Notes: generated by a model from the sequence alone, not told the origin. A stretch of 64,000 nt of DNA from Pseudoscleropodium purum (GCA_963969395.1 OZ017798.1:6006173-6070172), one strand, 5' to 3'. Numbered from the stretch's first letter, positions 33,880 to 46,842 are shown. A program made the numbers and translations.

Positions 33880-36030
33880 TTAACCCCTAAAGGTCCAAAT
33901 AATATTTTTGGCAATATAGCAATTTTCGGTAGCTTACTATGGATGGAATTTTTATTTTTTTCTCTAAAATTTTCATACAATGTGTATCCAAAAAGTAACT
34001 TTAAGGTGCAACAATTTTCATAAATTTTGGCTACATGGTTAAAAATTTATTGTATGATATGTAATTTTCACTATTTGGCGGGTAAACTAGGTAATTCAAA
34101 AAAATTCTTGAAAAATCATATTTTTAAGAAATTAAAATTTTGAATTTTTCTTTTAGTTTTATATGGACAAAAGAATCTTTGAATGGTTCCATTGTGATTA
34201 ATGAGATGAAAGTTATGAGGAGTTTTAGTTTGTGGATAGTTATGGAATCTCTATTCTACAATAAATTTTGCAGTCATTTATTTAATTCAATTTTCAATAT
34301 TTTTGAAAAATAAAAATAAAAATAGGTGTATCTGTTTATTACAACATATCAAACATTCACATTAGAATTTTTCTTAATTCTATAACTAAATTCTTAACAA
34401 TTTAGTATTTTAAATCATACTCTACTTCTTTTTGCTTACTATTTATTTCAAGCATGAATATAAAGTTTTTTTGTTTGAAATTTTTTATAGATATTTCCAA
34501 TTTATTTTTTTAACATACTACAAAAAGTAAAAAGTTGTAGGATCTACAAATTTTTGTATAAAAAATGTGAAAAATGAAGTCTAACCATTTGGAAAAAGTT
34601 GAAATTGTTTCTCTTTGAAAATCAAGCAATTTGATCTTGCAATTGTTAAAGTTTTTTATTTTGAAATTTTAGGAGGATGTATGCTAACAAGTGAACTAAA
34701 GGATCTAATGGTTGGATTTGTTAGTGAATAAATATAGATGAAGATGCCTAAACTACCCAAACTGCATTTTTTGGCAATATAGCAATTTTGGACAAGTCAC
34801 TATAAATGGAGTTTTTATTTTTATTCTTTGAAATTTTAACACATGTGCCCAAGCTAGGAGTAGCTTTAAGGCCTAATTTTTTTTTAAAAATTGACTAAAT
34901 AATTAAAAAATTATTGTATGATATATACTTTTCATTGATTGACAGGCAATCTAAGCAACAAAAGAAACTTCTTTAAAAAATTAAAATTTGAAATCAGTTC
35001 TCTATCGAGATTTATATATACTTAGAAATCTTTGAATCATTCCATTTTGATCAATGAGTCAAAAGTTACGAGAAGTTTTAGTTTGTTGGAGTTTGTAGGT
35101 TGTTATTGAATTTCTATTCCAAGACTAACTTCAAAGTCCTTTATTTAACTCAATTTTTAATATTTTTGGAAAAAATAAAAACAATTAGGTGTAGATTGTT
35201 TATTACAAACTTACCACCTTTGGAATTGGAATTTTTCAATTCCATAAATAAATTGTTAACAATTTAGTATTTTGAATCATTCTTTAGTTCTTTCTACTTA
35301 CTATTTTGTTTTCCTATATGTTGTATAATTCCAAGTGATCTGAAATTTTTCAAGCATGTAGCCAACCTGACTTAAAAATAAATTCAAAGAGTAACTACTA
35401 TTTTTGACATTTTTTCATAAAAATGTGCCTTAGGAAGTGTAGCTGTCCAATTTTTTGCAAGGCTAAAAAATAGATATTTGTCATTTCAAATGTTAATATC
35501 TTGCAATCTATGTGGTGGAAATTTGTGAAGTTTTTTCCACACATATTCAAACCAAAATACTACAAGATCCTATGGTTATATGTGTCTAAAAATCTTTTTT
35601 TTTCAAAATTTTGGTACTTGTACTAAAAATGGCAGTTTTGGAGTGGTTTTGGTGAAAACATAGGCAAAATTATTTAGGGGATATTAAATGTTTTCCATTT
35701 GAAATTTTTTACAGATATTCCCAACTTATTTTTTCAATATATTATAGAAAGTACCAAGTTGTAGGATCTACAAATTTTTGTGTAAAAAATGTGAAAGATG
35801 AAGTTCAACCATTTGGAAAAAGTTGAAAGTGCTTCTTTTTGAAAATCAAGCAACTTCATCTTGCAATTAGTAAAATTTTTTATTTTGAAATTTTAGGAGG
35901 ATATATACTAACAAGTGAACTAAAAGATCTAATGGTTGGATTTGTTAGTTAACAAATATAGATGAAGATGTTAGCCTTACTTTGGATTTGAATACTTTGA
36001 AGCAATTTTGGGCTAAAAACATAAAAAACG
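33880..36030. mobile_element. TTAA-family copy C, interrupted by copy D
   Basis: It starts TTAACCCCTAAAGGTCC. From 33880 to 34745 it matches, in inverted orientation, the region 50314 to about 49450 (copy E) at high identity by eye. At 34746 the match to E breaks for a second family member (copy D). It resumes after 35688, but first repeats about 280 bp already present at 34468-34745. Similarity to E fades near 36020. No transposase frame is seen. Confidence 0.55.
34747..35687. mobile_element. TTAA-family copy D, nested in copy C
   Basis: The body follows copy B closely: CCAAACTGCATTTTTTGGCA near the left, AATGGCAGTTTTGGAGTGG near the right, then TATTTAGGGG. The left TTAA end has decayed and the right end is followed by ATATTAA. 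Flanking copies of a ~280-bp stretch of C (34468-34745 and about 35690-35970) differ from each other by roughly a tenth, by eye. Confidence 0.5.
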
Positions 36031-36550
36031 TGAGAATTGGTGAAAAGCAACATCCAAATTTCATAGCCATATTAAAAAAACTCAATAAGATTCAAGCTCC
36101 CAAGTACACCCTTCTCGTTGGTCACAGATTCTAAACACCTTCACTTTGAAGCGGCAAATCAACTTCTCCATGATAGAATCTAGATCTAAAAGTTGGTATT
36201 ATAGTAGACCAACTAGCAAAAAATTCAAATCCAAATTTTTGCATTGATCCAAATTGGCATTGGCTTTATTAAAAGACATACTCAAAATTCCTCACATTAA
36301 TGCTTCTTTCAATAATAAATCACTAACAAATATATAACTTAGTACCAAAGTGCGTTTTACACTTCAAAAACACCAAGAACCAAGAGAAAGATAAAGGAGA
36401 TGCCCTTACCTCTAATTAACCAACTACAACTCTAGGAAGCTAGCCATTGGCTAACTACTTATCTTCTCTAACTCAAACATCAACCACTAATCAATTGATT
36501 ATCAACCAATAACTATCAAGATTTTCAAGACTATATATACCAGTACTAAT

Positions 36551-36881
36551 TGCATGCTTATTTTACCACTCATGCTCAAACTCAGACTTAGCAAAATTGA
36601 TATCTTTTATTTCCATGAGGTTAATACATGCATGGCTCAAATGGCCTAGTTCCTTTCTGTCCTCCCCATTTTATCTCTCTCCTCCTCACCTTCTAACTAC
36701 TAGTTTGTTAGCTAACTATCTGGTGTGTAGGAAAGTAATTGTTCACATGTTGCTACTAGTCAAGTAAGTGGTGAAGACTACGGTCATGGGAAACCAACCC
36801 CAAACTAGGAGCTTGATGAGTTTATTCCTACCACGAGGATGCTTGAAATTCATCATACTTGTCCATAATTTATTGGTATCA
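36551..36881 (-). repeat. 3' LTR of the gypsy element
   Basis: It starts TGCATGCTTATTTTACC and ends TATTGGTATCA on the plus strand. It is the same length as the partner at 45651-45981; by eye roughly one base in eight differs. Confidence 0.85.
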
Positions 36882-36891
36882 TCTCCTCCCT
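36882..36891 (-). other. polypurine tract
   Basis: On the minus strand AGGGAGGAGA lies directly against the TG start of the 3' LTR, the expected place for plus-strand priming. Confidence 0.7.
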
Positions 36892-36999
36892 AGGCTTTGA
36901 AACTCCTTGAGTGTCCAAGGTCTACTTTGATCAATAAAATTATCTCTTCGATTTAGTGCCGTTGTACAATTTCTTTAAAATCACACCCTCCGGAGTACT

Positions 37000-38040
37000 T
37001 AACTTGAAAGATCCATTATCATGTTGACGGTGAATGACGTAAGGCCCAAGCCATTTTGGTTTGAACTTCTGACCATGTTGCTTAATGAACTAGTGATCAA
37101 CCATCATGACAAGTTCCCTAGGCTCAAATTTAACCGTCTTCCTTCTTGCATCATGGCGAAGCTTCCTCTTTCGCTGCAAGCCTTTATAGTTTTGCAATGC
37201 ATATCAGTGGGTTTTGTCTAGCTTTTCTAATAAGTGAATCCAATTGTTTAAGAATCAACTTCGCCTAAACCATGTTGTATAGCAGTATAGCAGTTCGCAA
37301 GGATTTTAATTCCAATTCAATTGGCAATTTAAATTCAATTCTGAAGGCTAGCTGAAAAGGTGTGAACCATGTTGTCATCTTGTGCATTGTCTTGTATGCC
37401 CAAAGAGCCTCATTCACATGCTAATCGCATTCATGGCATTTTTCAAGTGTGATCTTACTAATAATACCAATTAAAATTCCATTAGTTTTCTCCACCAATT
37501 TGTTGGCTTGTGGGTAATATGGGCTTGCTCACCAATGCTTCACTAACATTTTTTGTATTAGTTTGGCAATGACTTTGTTAACAAAATGGCTTCCTTGATT
37601 AGTGACAATCTCAAATGGGCACTCATAACGACATATAATTTGATTAAATATGAACTCAGCGGCAACTTTCTTATTGCAACATTTGACAGCCATTGCTTTT
37701 GACTACTTGGTGAGGTAGTTTGTAGCTACTATGAGATACTTATTATGCTTGGCAATTATAGGAAGCAAACCGACGAAGTCCATACCCCACTTCTTGAATA
37801 TCCCAATAGGAAATATGGGATTCAACTTTGTATATGGAACCGAACGCTTCCCATAAGCTTGACAACTTTGACAAGTCTTGCAATATTTAGCACTATCTGC
37901 ATACAAAGTTGGCCAATAATAACCAACTTCAAGTACTTTTCTGGATGTAATATCAGTGGCAAAATGACCACTGCAAATTCCCTCATGACATTGATGCAAT
38001 ATCTCTGCGGCCTCATCAAGATTCACTTCTTGGCACAAGA
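37000..38040 (-). pseudogene. integrase remains
   Basis: The frame at 38038-37703 carries the zinc-binding H-H-C-C pattern (HQCHEGICSGHFATD, then CKTCQSCQ) and the start of the catalytic core (WGMDFVGLLP, with the first Asp). Downstream the core and the C-terminal part continue in other frames to about 37000, with conserved-looking but interrupted segments. Confidence 0.75.
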
Positions 38041-38398
38041 CACCGTCCTTGCTTGCTCAATATAGCTTGTCTCCTATCAATATATAGGGCTGACTCTTTG
38101 TCCAGATTTCTTGGTGTTAATAACCAGTTAGCCCCTCAAGTAACTCCAAATTTCTCAAATAATTGACAATATTAGTGTAACCAAAATCTCGATGCTCTAG
38201 TTCAACTATAAGTGCAAAACATTCCAAATCATCTAACAAAACTCCTTTGACGTCCTCGGGAAGAAGTTTGAGGTCTAAGAGCAACGATGCATGACTTAGT
38301 TAAGCACTCTTCTAGGTTTTGATAACCAAATCATATGTTTGCAACAAGGCCATCAACCACGTTGTCCTTTCTTTGGGATGAGTTTACTACTCCAGCAA

Positions 38399-38632
38399 CT
38401 ATAGCCCTTCGGTTTCACATTGAACAAGGGTGGGAAATTGACTGGCCAACAAATAATGCTTAAACTTGGTACACGCAAACAACAGAGCAACTCCAAGATT
38501 TTCAAGTGGGGAATATTTAGTCTCATATGATGTTATTAGACGGCTTGTGTAATACATTGGGTGGGCATGACCAATATTGTTGTTTTGCATGAGAACCGTT
38601 GCAATTGCATCCTCCAAAGCAGAAGGATTCAT
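38399..38632 (-). pseudogene. RNase H remains of gypsy pol
   Basis: MYYTSRLITSYETKYSPLE and FACTKFKHYLLASQFP match the RNase H segment of gypsy pol, which normally reads YxSRxLxxxExxYxxxExE. Stops lie on both sides. Confidence 0.7.
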
Positions 38633-38909
38633 GATAAATTGAGCGCTCCCGTCTGGATTTCAGACTAAAAGCCTACTAGCAAGACAAGACTTCACATACT
38701 CAAAGGCCAATTTGTATTCTTCATTCTATTCAAATGGTTTAGCTTTTGCAATCAACGTGCTTATGGGCTAACCAATTCCGACAAGATTTGATATGAAACG
38801 ATTGTGGTATATTGCCGTCCTCCAAAAGTTTTGACATCTATTCTCTTGAAATTGGGGACTTCATCTCTAATATATGCTGTACTTTTTCCGGATGAACCTT
38901 CAAACCTCC

Positions 38910-39816
38910 CTAAAATACCACGTGCCCAAGCAAAGGTCCCTCTTCAAAACTAAGTTTGCACTTCGATGGACTTAGTGAGTAGCCATGTTCACATAAACGT
39001 TGAAAAGCCACTCTAACCAACTCTACATCTTTAGTTCTTTCACCATAAACCGCAAAGTCATCGAGATACACTCGAATAAATCTCCCTATATATGGTCCAA
39101 AAATCTCTAATTGCATGTATTGAAAAGTTCCCCTAGCATTGCACAAATAGAAGGGCATGTACAACCACGCGTAAGTCCCCCATGGTGTAGTAAACATGGT
39201 GTATAAGATGTTGTCATGGTGAATAAAAATCTAGTAGTAACTAGAATATCTGTCACAAAATGAGTACATCTCGTTGCCTGCAACCTTGTCCAACAATTCA
39301 TCAATATGTGGAAGGGATTGACGGTCTTTTTTGGTAAACTGATTCAACACTTTATAATTTACATACTTGCCACTTTCCTCCTTTCTTTGGTACAATTATG
39401 ATGGGTGAAATCTATTCCATATTTTGCACTTCCTTGATAATGCCTCCCTTTGAAAGATGATCCAACTTAGCTTGCAAAACCGCCATCTTCTCAAGCGCCA
39501 TTCTCTTCTGCTTCACTTGGATTGGCTTGGCTTCTAGAACTAATTCAATCTTGTATTCCTCGACTGTAATGGCTGAAAGATTGACATGTTTGGTTACAAA
39601 GAGATCCGAATAATCTATTACAATTTGCTCTAGCTCTCTATGCTTGGTGACACTTAAACTCGAAACAAATTTCAACAAGCTCAATAGCTCTTCTTTCTTG
39701 CACACCTTAATGCTTTGATCTTCTAAATGATTCATTGAATCACTTATCATCTGTGAAAGCATGTCAATGGCATATAACTCTACTTCTGATTCCTTCGATT
39801 CATCACCTGAATCCAT
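38910..39816 (-). pseudogene. reverse transcriptase remains
   Basis: The frame at 39816-39412 holds the RT entry region (IELVLEAKPIQVKQKRMALE, then GGIIKEV). The frame at 39197-38910 holds MFTTPWGTYAWLYMPF, TFQYMQLEIFGPYIGRF and the catalytic YLDD at 39068-39057. The two frames are separated by stops and shifts. Confidence 0.8.
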
Positions 39817-40230
39817 GAGGACTCTCTAGACTCCGCTTCAAACGAAGAATAGTCGGACGAACTCAATTCTGCATTGGGAACTACTTGTGTACTCACCCTA
39901 TTCATCGTCAACCCTATCTTCATTTTCTCCTTTTCCCAATAATTCATGGCATGAACTTGACATAGCCATGGTCTACCTAGAATAAATGGATAGCTTCCAT
40001 TTCCCACTGATATATTAAGAATATGAAAATCCACCCTTACCGTAACCCCATTGACTATAATGGGCATTTGGGTAATTTAACCTAGTGGCCTGACACATCT
40101 TTGATCGACCACCTTTGATCTCATGGACAAAGACTTGTTTGGTTTTAGCCCTGCCTTCTCCATGAACTAGTTGGCTATAATGTTTACCGTTGTGCTACCG
40201 TTAATTAAGCATCTTTCGATATCTCACCCA
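39780..40230 (-). pseudogene. protease remains
   Basis: FILGRPWL near the start of the 40067-39780 frame is the C-terminal landmark of retropepsin-like gypsy proteases. Upstream, around 40200-40150, the expected active-site DGGSTVNI appears as NGSTTVNI, so the catalytic Asp looks changed to Asn, and a stop follows. Confidence 0.6.
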
Positions 40231-41540
40231 GGTATTGTGGCTTTGACTTGCAGTGCTTTAAGATTATCACGCACTTTATTAGCCACATGAATCTTTGTGG
40301 GAGGTTTGTGTGGTCTTATACTGATTCCTTGCCAAAGTTCCCTTTTCAATGAGGGGCATTTTGCCACTAACTGGCCCATTGTTATATTTGCAGTTTGATT
40401 TCCCAGATCATCCAAGATGGAATACTGGGACTGACCCTTTACAACTAATAAATCGAAAATGCCGATGCAACACTTGGATTTCTGCATCACTTTATTTGTC
40501 CTACTTCTTTTGTTCCAATGTTTCTTGTTGTCTACATGTACCGATTCCTTAGAAGGTCTCCCACGTTTGGCCATCATTATCTCCAACACTTCTAGATCAG
40601 CCAAGCATCCTTCTACAATCTGTACTAAGTTTACTTCTGCTAACTTGACATTACTTGTCACTGTTGGCTTCTTCTGATCTAGGCAATCACTCTTGTAATG
40701 ACCCTTGTAGCCACATTTGTGACAAGTCACAAATTGAATAGCTCGAGATGAGTTACCATGATTGTCGGCCATTGGATTCTTTAAACATGTGTTGCTTTGG
40801 CTTTGTAGCAAAAATAACTTAAGATCCCTCATCTTGACCATGAGCTGTGAAATTTAAGGATCTTTGAAAGTGGTTGCCTTCTTTGCCTTGGTTGAATAAA
40901 AAGGTTCTTGAATCAATTTTACCACTCCTAGTACCACTGCTGCAACTATCACTTGAGTTTGTGCAATATTACTTAAATTAATTTTTTTAGGTTGTGCCAA
41001 TGTAAATGTTGCCTCAAAAGTTGATGGATCCTTTTACGCCACAATTTCTTGTATTGTAGGTTTCAGTCCTTCCACAAAACTTTGTAGAGCTAAAGCCTCA
41101 ATGCTACTTAGATTTGTAGCCATATTGATAGGATTATTTGCCTTGTCCTCTCCGTTGAGCAGCAACGAGCAGCTCAAACTATGTTGGATTCTCGCCTACA
41201 ATTCTCTCACCCACTTGTTAAATTGTTGCATTGTCTCCTTTGGCTTCTACCGCACCAAACTGAGTGTATCTAGCAAGCTTTGGTAGCTATCTTGTTCTTG
41301 AAACTCAGTGACCAAAGCAATAGTGAGAGAGGACCATGTTTCATGAACAATCACTGGTTGTCTCTCATACCAAAAAGATGATGTATCGTTAAGATGTATA
41401 GGGAGTAATTCTAACCAAGAACTTTCCGTTCGATCTCCATTTGCCATACAAGTGCGTTTGTATTGTTTCAGGAAGCATTCATGGTCTTCTTTCTCTTTGC
41501 CAGCAAAAACCAGTATAGCTACCATGGCTGCAATGTCCAT
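40224..41540 (-). pseudogene. gag remains with CCHC zinc knuckle
   Basis: The frame at 41540-41247 matches the plant retrotransposon gag domain (FAGKEKEDHECFLKQYKR, then WYERQPVIVHETWSSL). The frame at 40841-40224 carries a CX2CX4HX4C zinc knuckle, CHKCGYKGHYKSDC, at 40724-40683. The piece joining them is broken. Confidence 0.75.
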
Positions 41541-44500
41541 CTTATGAAAGTTGGATGTTCTCTAATCTTTAACATACCCGACCAGCACCTACATCTTGTT
41601 GATTAATTTTCTCAATTAGCTCCAAATATTCTCACTACATCAAAAAGCTTCACCAACGTTACTCAAAAATTAGTCGCAACAAACTTTCTTTGGAATCTCT
41701 TTCTATGAATCAATGTCCAAATATCCAAACCTAAACCACCCAAGCCTTACTGACAATAGTTAGCTAAAGCTTTCCAAAATAAACTCAAAAAAACAAAATG
41801 AAACAGATTTGCGTCCAAATAGCCAAGAGTTTTCTATGCAGCTTCACGCTCACTGCACCTTTCATTTTGACTGAGCCTTACCACTCGCATGGACTCGACC
41901 TCCTCCTCCCTTGATAAATCACAACTCTTGAAAGATGAAAGAAGGCTCCACATACAATCCCTTTTTTGCAAAAAACTAGGGTTCATCTTGTTGTAACTTG
42001 TGAGTGCGTTATGTAGACTTTCCGGAGTGTCTTCGATATTGTATTGTTTGGTAACTATTTTTGTCTCAACCTCAACTTCTCTAGGTGTCTGTAACAATTG
42101 CTATTCAGTTTGAGCATCGACTTTTTCATGTACACGTAACTGTATTGTTGGTTCTATGGTTAGGTTGAAAAATCCATTAATCAAATCTGAACTTTCTTTT
42201 AATTTTAGCTGAGGAAGACAAATTTCGATGCATATTTCAGTTTCGTTTGCTCATTCCGCTCAAACAATCTCTACTCTCAAATCATTGTTACTCTTTAACT
42301 ATGATATTTAACCCCTCAACAAATCGAACAATGATATTACACGTCGATCCCTCCACCAAAACTCTCACACTCACACTCTTAATGATGTCACATTTAACTA
42401 GCACTACTCTTCTAAGCATTGTTCCTACAGTAATCAACAAACCACTAACAACCCTCACCTTTTTGGAAATGACGATTGATCTCCTTTAGACACACAAAAA
42501 AGGAGAAGGGAGGAACAGAATATATCAATTAAAAAAATCTGATTAGCATGAAGCCATAATCAAACCACAAACATAAATCAAGCAATTGATGCAATCAATA
42601 GGTAACATCAATATGCACACCTAGCATTGACTAGACTCTACATCAACCAAACTCATATAGCCTCTCAGCTAACCATGTACAACATCAACTAGGCATCGAT
42701 CAAGCTCACACAATTTGCATGTATCTCTACGTAGATTTTTTGTATCCTTTGAAACAGTCAATAGTCTCCATTTCTGCTAATCGCCTTTCTAGAAACTCAA
42801 ATTCTTTAAGATTTTAACAAAAACTTGTATTATTGCATTGACTTTGTATTTGGCCTAATAATGATTTCACTTTAGAAAGTCCTACCTGAGACCTTTTGTA
42901 CATCCATGTTTCGGAACTCAATGTCCTCGATGGTGAACCTAACGTGAATTATGATGCTCTCGAACTCGAATCCACTTCTGTCAGTAGTTGTACTTTTTGT
43001 CGAATCTTTACATGCTCAATCGCTGTGAAACAACTATTAATTTAGCTTAAGCACTACTATTCATAATAGATGTACCATAATCTCTAATCCTTATGATTCA
43101 AATTAACTTAGAAATTTCTAACTACAGGGCTGAATTATCACATTGCAAAAGGGAATCTGAGTTTTAACTAAAAATTTAAGTATCCCGTTTGAAGCGTTAG
43201 ATGAAAACTTGATGATTGGAGTCAATGAATTTGTCTCGGAATTTAAACAATTCTCGCTCACCTTGACATCCAATACGAGTGCACCGACCAATTACATTCA
43301 ACGAACGGATCCCACTTTGTAGTTGCCGAATCAAAGCTCGCAACCTGAAGAATCAATTCAATACGTTGTCGTGCTACAAATGTAGATATTATGTAGAATA
43401 TGTATATTCACATCTTTTAGATAGGTTTAAATGTTTGTAATATTATAAAGAAGATGACATTATTTGAGGTGGCTTTAAGATAACGCCTTCTCTCTGCCGT
43501 TATAAACAACTATATAAAGAAGGATTCACTTGAATGCTTCATCTCATTTGATTATGCTATGTCAAACTAGAGGATTTTTTTTAATTTCAAAATGAAGAAT
43601 CTTAATCGAAGCATGAGTTTGAATTTTCTTTATCGCAACTGTCAGATCAGCCACAACTACCACTGAATCTTTCATTGCTACATGGGCGATCAGAAGATGA
43701 AGTTGGGCCATCTCGACCACTAAAATAACCTCGCATAGAGAAACGATGGTATAATAATCTTCAATATGATGCTCTAGCATTAGTAATTTTATTACACGTT
43801 GGATGTATTAAGTTTAGTAGCCGTAAAATCACATTTGAAGAATGTTTTAAAGGTTTAAGCGATGAATAATATTATTGCATGGTGAGGCTTATTGAAGGGA
43901 GTTGCAGTCACCAATGATGGTTAGAAGGGTGAATCAATCTTTTAATTAAGGCGAATCGTACCGATTATGTGACTGCTACCATCAAACGCATCCTCAAATT
44001 CTTGCAGATGAAATGATATTTCGATTGAAACTCTAGTTTTTTACCTTTATTAAATATATATTGAATTTTTAGTTCTTCATTCTATAGTTGGAGTGATTTC
44101 TTACAATAATTTTATATTTGTGAAGTAGTATGAAGGAAATATTCAAATAGTTTGCCTTCTAAGTGAACTTAAAGTGAATTTCCTTCAAAGATAAAGATAA
44201 AAAATAGTTGTGAGCCAAATAAGTACTTAATTATTGATGTTGTAGCTTTGGAAGTGAGTTAAGAATTAACCCTACTTATTTGTGTGGTTAAAGTAGAAGT
44301 AAGGTGGAAAAAAAAGTGGACATTGTTCATCTTCTCTCCCGTTGTGAGTTTAGAAAAAATCCAAATGTTTGAAAATCCATTGTGTTATGAGTTTGAAGAA
44401 ATTTGAAATGAAATTTGCAAAAGTTGTGTATCATGGTGTATATTTTGATATTTGATCTCACTTGCTTACTTTGGAATTGTAAATCAAAAGTTGTGCTTGT

Positions 44501-45626
44501 TTGAGTGAAAGAAGGTTTGTTGCCTTTAAAATTAAAAGGCAAAGATTTTGACTGGTCGTAAAAGACGGACAAGTTTTTGGTTTGCAATGAGATTAGAAGG
44601 AAGTGTAGAAAACTGTATTAACTTTTTATAAAATATCACTCTTTCTATTTGAACTTTGTACAAGAGAGTTGTGAGAGTGGAAGTAAAAGAGGGTTTGCTG
44701 CCCTTCTTTTCTCAAGGCCGAAACTTTGAATGGCCATAGAAGTTGGACAGAATTTTAAAATTACTTGAAATTTGGAGGAGAAGTAGAAGTTTGTATTAGC
44801 TTTTCAAAAAGCTATTATTTACTTCATTTAGAGCTGTAAAACAATGGTGGCACTCATTTAAAGTTCAGCTTGAGAATTGAAGGTTGAAGTTGAAGATTGA
44901 AGTTGGAGATTGGAGAAGGTTTTGAAAACTTTTGTGTGTATATGGTTTGTGGCTTGGTAAAATTTGTTGTTGTGGGCGACTTGGGTTACACCAACGCTAG
45001 CTTGATTTTGTATTATAGGTGACGAAGTGAAGTTAATTGCCTACATGGTCGAGACTTGCTTGTTCTCATGGTAAAGCTTGATTTTTAAAGTTGATCATCG
45101 GGAGTTTGAAAGTTCAGGAGCCAATCTTTCGAACAGTTCAACTCGTGGTCTGGCCGTTCTATTTTACCCATTCAAAGCCGTGGGATCTTATTAAATACCT
45201 TAAACTTTACACCCATTTATAACTAGCCAATACATGATAGGTCAACGAGTAGTAGTTCAACGGTGGTTTAGAAGATTCGATGTTCAAGTTTGAAGTAGGG
45301 TGAATCTGCAAGTGACAAAATCACTTTTAGTTTTTCTAATCATCTTATGACTTCCTTCATTCCCAAGCCATTTCTAGTTGTAGCCAAAATCTCTGTAATT
45401 TCCCAAGGCAAACGTTCTCAATACGACAACGGCACTCATTATTACTAAACACCTACAATTCATTGAATGCTCCAAATTCATCTTTGCAAATTGACCAACA
45501 ATAGCCATAGGTCCAAGGTAGAATAAAATTACTTTGCAAACAAAACAATAACAAAAAATTCCGTTACATCACTCGCGCTCTCACCCTTCTTGACAATCCA
45601 CACACAACAGCCTTCATTCTATTGTG
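41541..45626 (-). other. long leader region of the gypsy element
   Basis: About 4.1 kb separate gag from the primer-binding site. Only short open frames occur (for example 42097-41834 minus and 42247-42489 plus), with no product I recognise. The region may include extra insertions I cannot delimit. Confidence 0.45.
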
Positions 45627-45643
45627 TCTCGGCAATGGAACCA
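45627..45643 (-). other. primer-binding site, tRNA-Glu-like
   Basis: On the minus strand TGGTTCCATTGCCGAGA begins seven bases after the 5' LTR. Its complement ends CGGCAATGGAACCA, which fits the 3' end of plant tRNA-Glu from general knowledge. The assignment to Glu needs a tRNA comparison. Confidence 0.6.
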
Positions 45644-45650
45644 AAATGAT

Positions 45651-45981
45651 TGCATGCTAATTTTACCACTCATGCTCAAACTCAAATTTAGCGAAATTAA
45701 TATCTTTTATTTCTATGAAGTTAATACATACATGGCTCAAATGGCCCAGTTCCTTTCTGTCCTCCCCATTTTATATCTCTCCTCCTCACATTTTAACTAC
45801 TAGTTTGTTAGCTAACTATTCCGTGTACATGAAAGTAACTGCTCATATGTTGCTATTAATTAAGTAAGTGGTGAAGACCACAGTCATGGGAGAGTGACTC
45901 CAAACTAGAAACTTGATGAGCTTATTCTTACCACGAGAATGCTTGAAATTCATCATGCTTGAGCATAATTTATCAGTATTA
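45651..45981 (-). repeat. 5' LTR of the gypsy element
   Basis: It starts TGCATGCTAATTTTACC on the plus strand and ends CAGTATTA, where the partner has GGTATCA. The length is 331 bp. Copy F of the TTAA family begins seven bases beyond it. Confidence 0.85.
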
Positions 45982-45988
45982 GTATCCT

Positions 45989-46842
45989 TTAACCTCTAAA
46001 GTTCCTGGACTATATTTTCGCCAAATACACTCTAAAACTACCATTTCTTGTATAAATTTCAAATTTTAGAAAAAAAAATTTTAATATATAAACCAGAGGA
46101 TCTTGTAGTACACTAGTTTAAAAAGATGAGGAAATTTTTTTAGAAACTTCCACCATGTAGATTGCAAGATATTAGCTTTTGAAGTGAAAAAAATCAATTT
46201 TTTGTCCCTACGAAAATCGAACAGCTCCACTTCATAGGGTCACATTTTTATAAAAAAATGTTCAAATGGTGGTGCTTTTTTGGATTAATTCTTCAACACA
46301 TATTAGCTACATGTTTGGAAAAATTTAGATTTTTTGAAATTGTACAACATATAGGAAAAAATAGTAAATAGAAAGATGTAGAAAATGATTCAAAATACTA
46401 AATTGTTAACAATTTATTTATGGAATTGAAAAATTCCAATTCCAATGGTTATAATTTTAGAATAAACAATTTTCACCTAATGTTTTGTTTTTTTTTCCAA
46501 AATATTGAAAATTGAGTTCAATAAAAGATGTTGAGGTTTATTTTGGAGTAGAGAATCCATAATTACCTTCAAACTAAAACACTTCATAACTTTTGATTCA
46601 TTGATCAAAATAGAATGATTCAAATCTTTTTGTGTATATAAAAATACAAAAAAACAATTTCAAATTTGTATTTTTCTTAAAATTGATTTTTTCAAATCTA
46701 CTCAAACTGCCCGTATTTGAAATAAACTACATATTTGGCTATAACTTTTGACTCGTATTTCTAAATGTCTTGAAATTTAGTGCACATGAAAGATATACCT
46801 TTCTATATTGCCAAAAACACGGCTTGGTTCTTTAGGGGTTAA
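45989..46842. mobile_element. TTAA-bounded transposon, copy F
   Basis: It begins TTAACCTCTAAAG and ends CTTTAGGGGTTAA (854 bp), in the same orientation as copy A. Shared blocks include CACTCTAAAACTACCATTTC, GGATCTTGTAGTACACTAG and CAAAACACGGCTTGG-like sequence. The flanks differ outside TTAA. Confidence 0.6.

Larger units (their letters stand above)
36551..45981 (-). mobile_element. Ty3/gypsy LTR retrotransposon, decayed
   Basis: Two 331-bp direct repeats bound 9.4 kb. Read on the minus strand the order is 5' LTR (45981-45651), primer-binding site, a leader of about 4.1 kb, gag, CCHC knuckle, protease, reverse transcriptase, RNase H, integrase, polypurine tract and 3' LTR (36881-36551). The RT-RNase H-integrase order marks Ty3/gypsy. 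LTRs begin TG and end CA on the left copy. I see no matching 5-bp target duplication. The coding region is broken by many stops and shifts, so the copy is dead. Confidence 0.88.

Noticed and set aside
37021..38065. Plus-strand ORFs at 37021 and 37745
   Set aside because: They are antisense to the integrase remains of the gypsy element.
41541..45626. A separate plus-strand gene in the gypsy leader
   Set aside because: Open frames are short and without motifs, and no splice-linked set was found.
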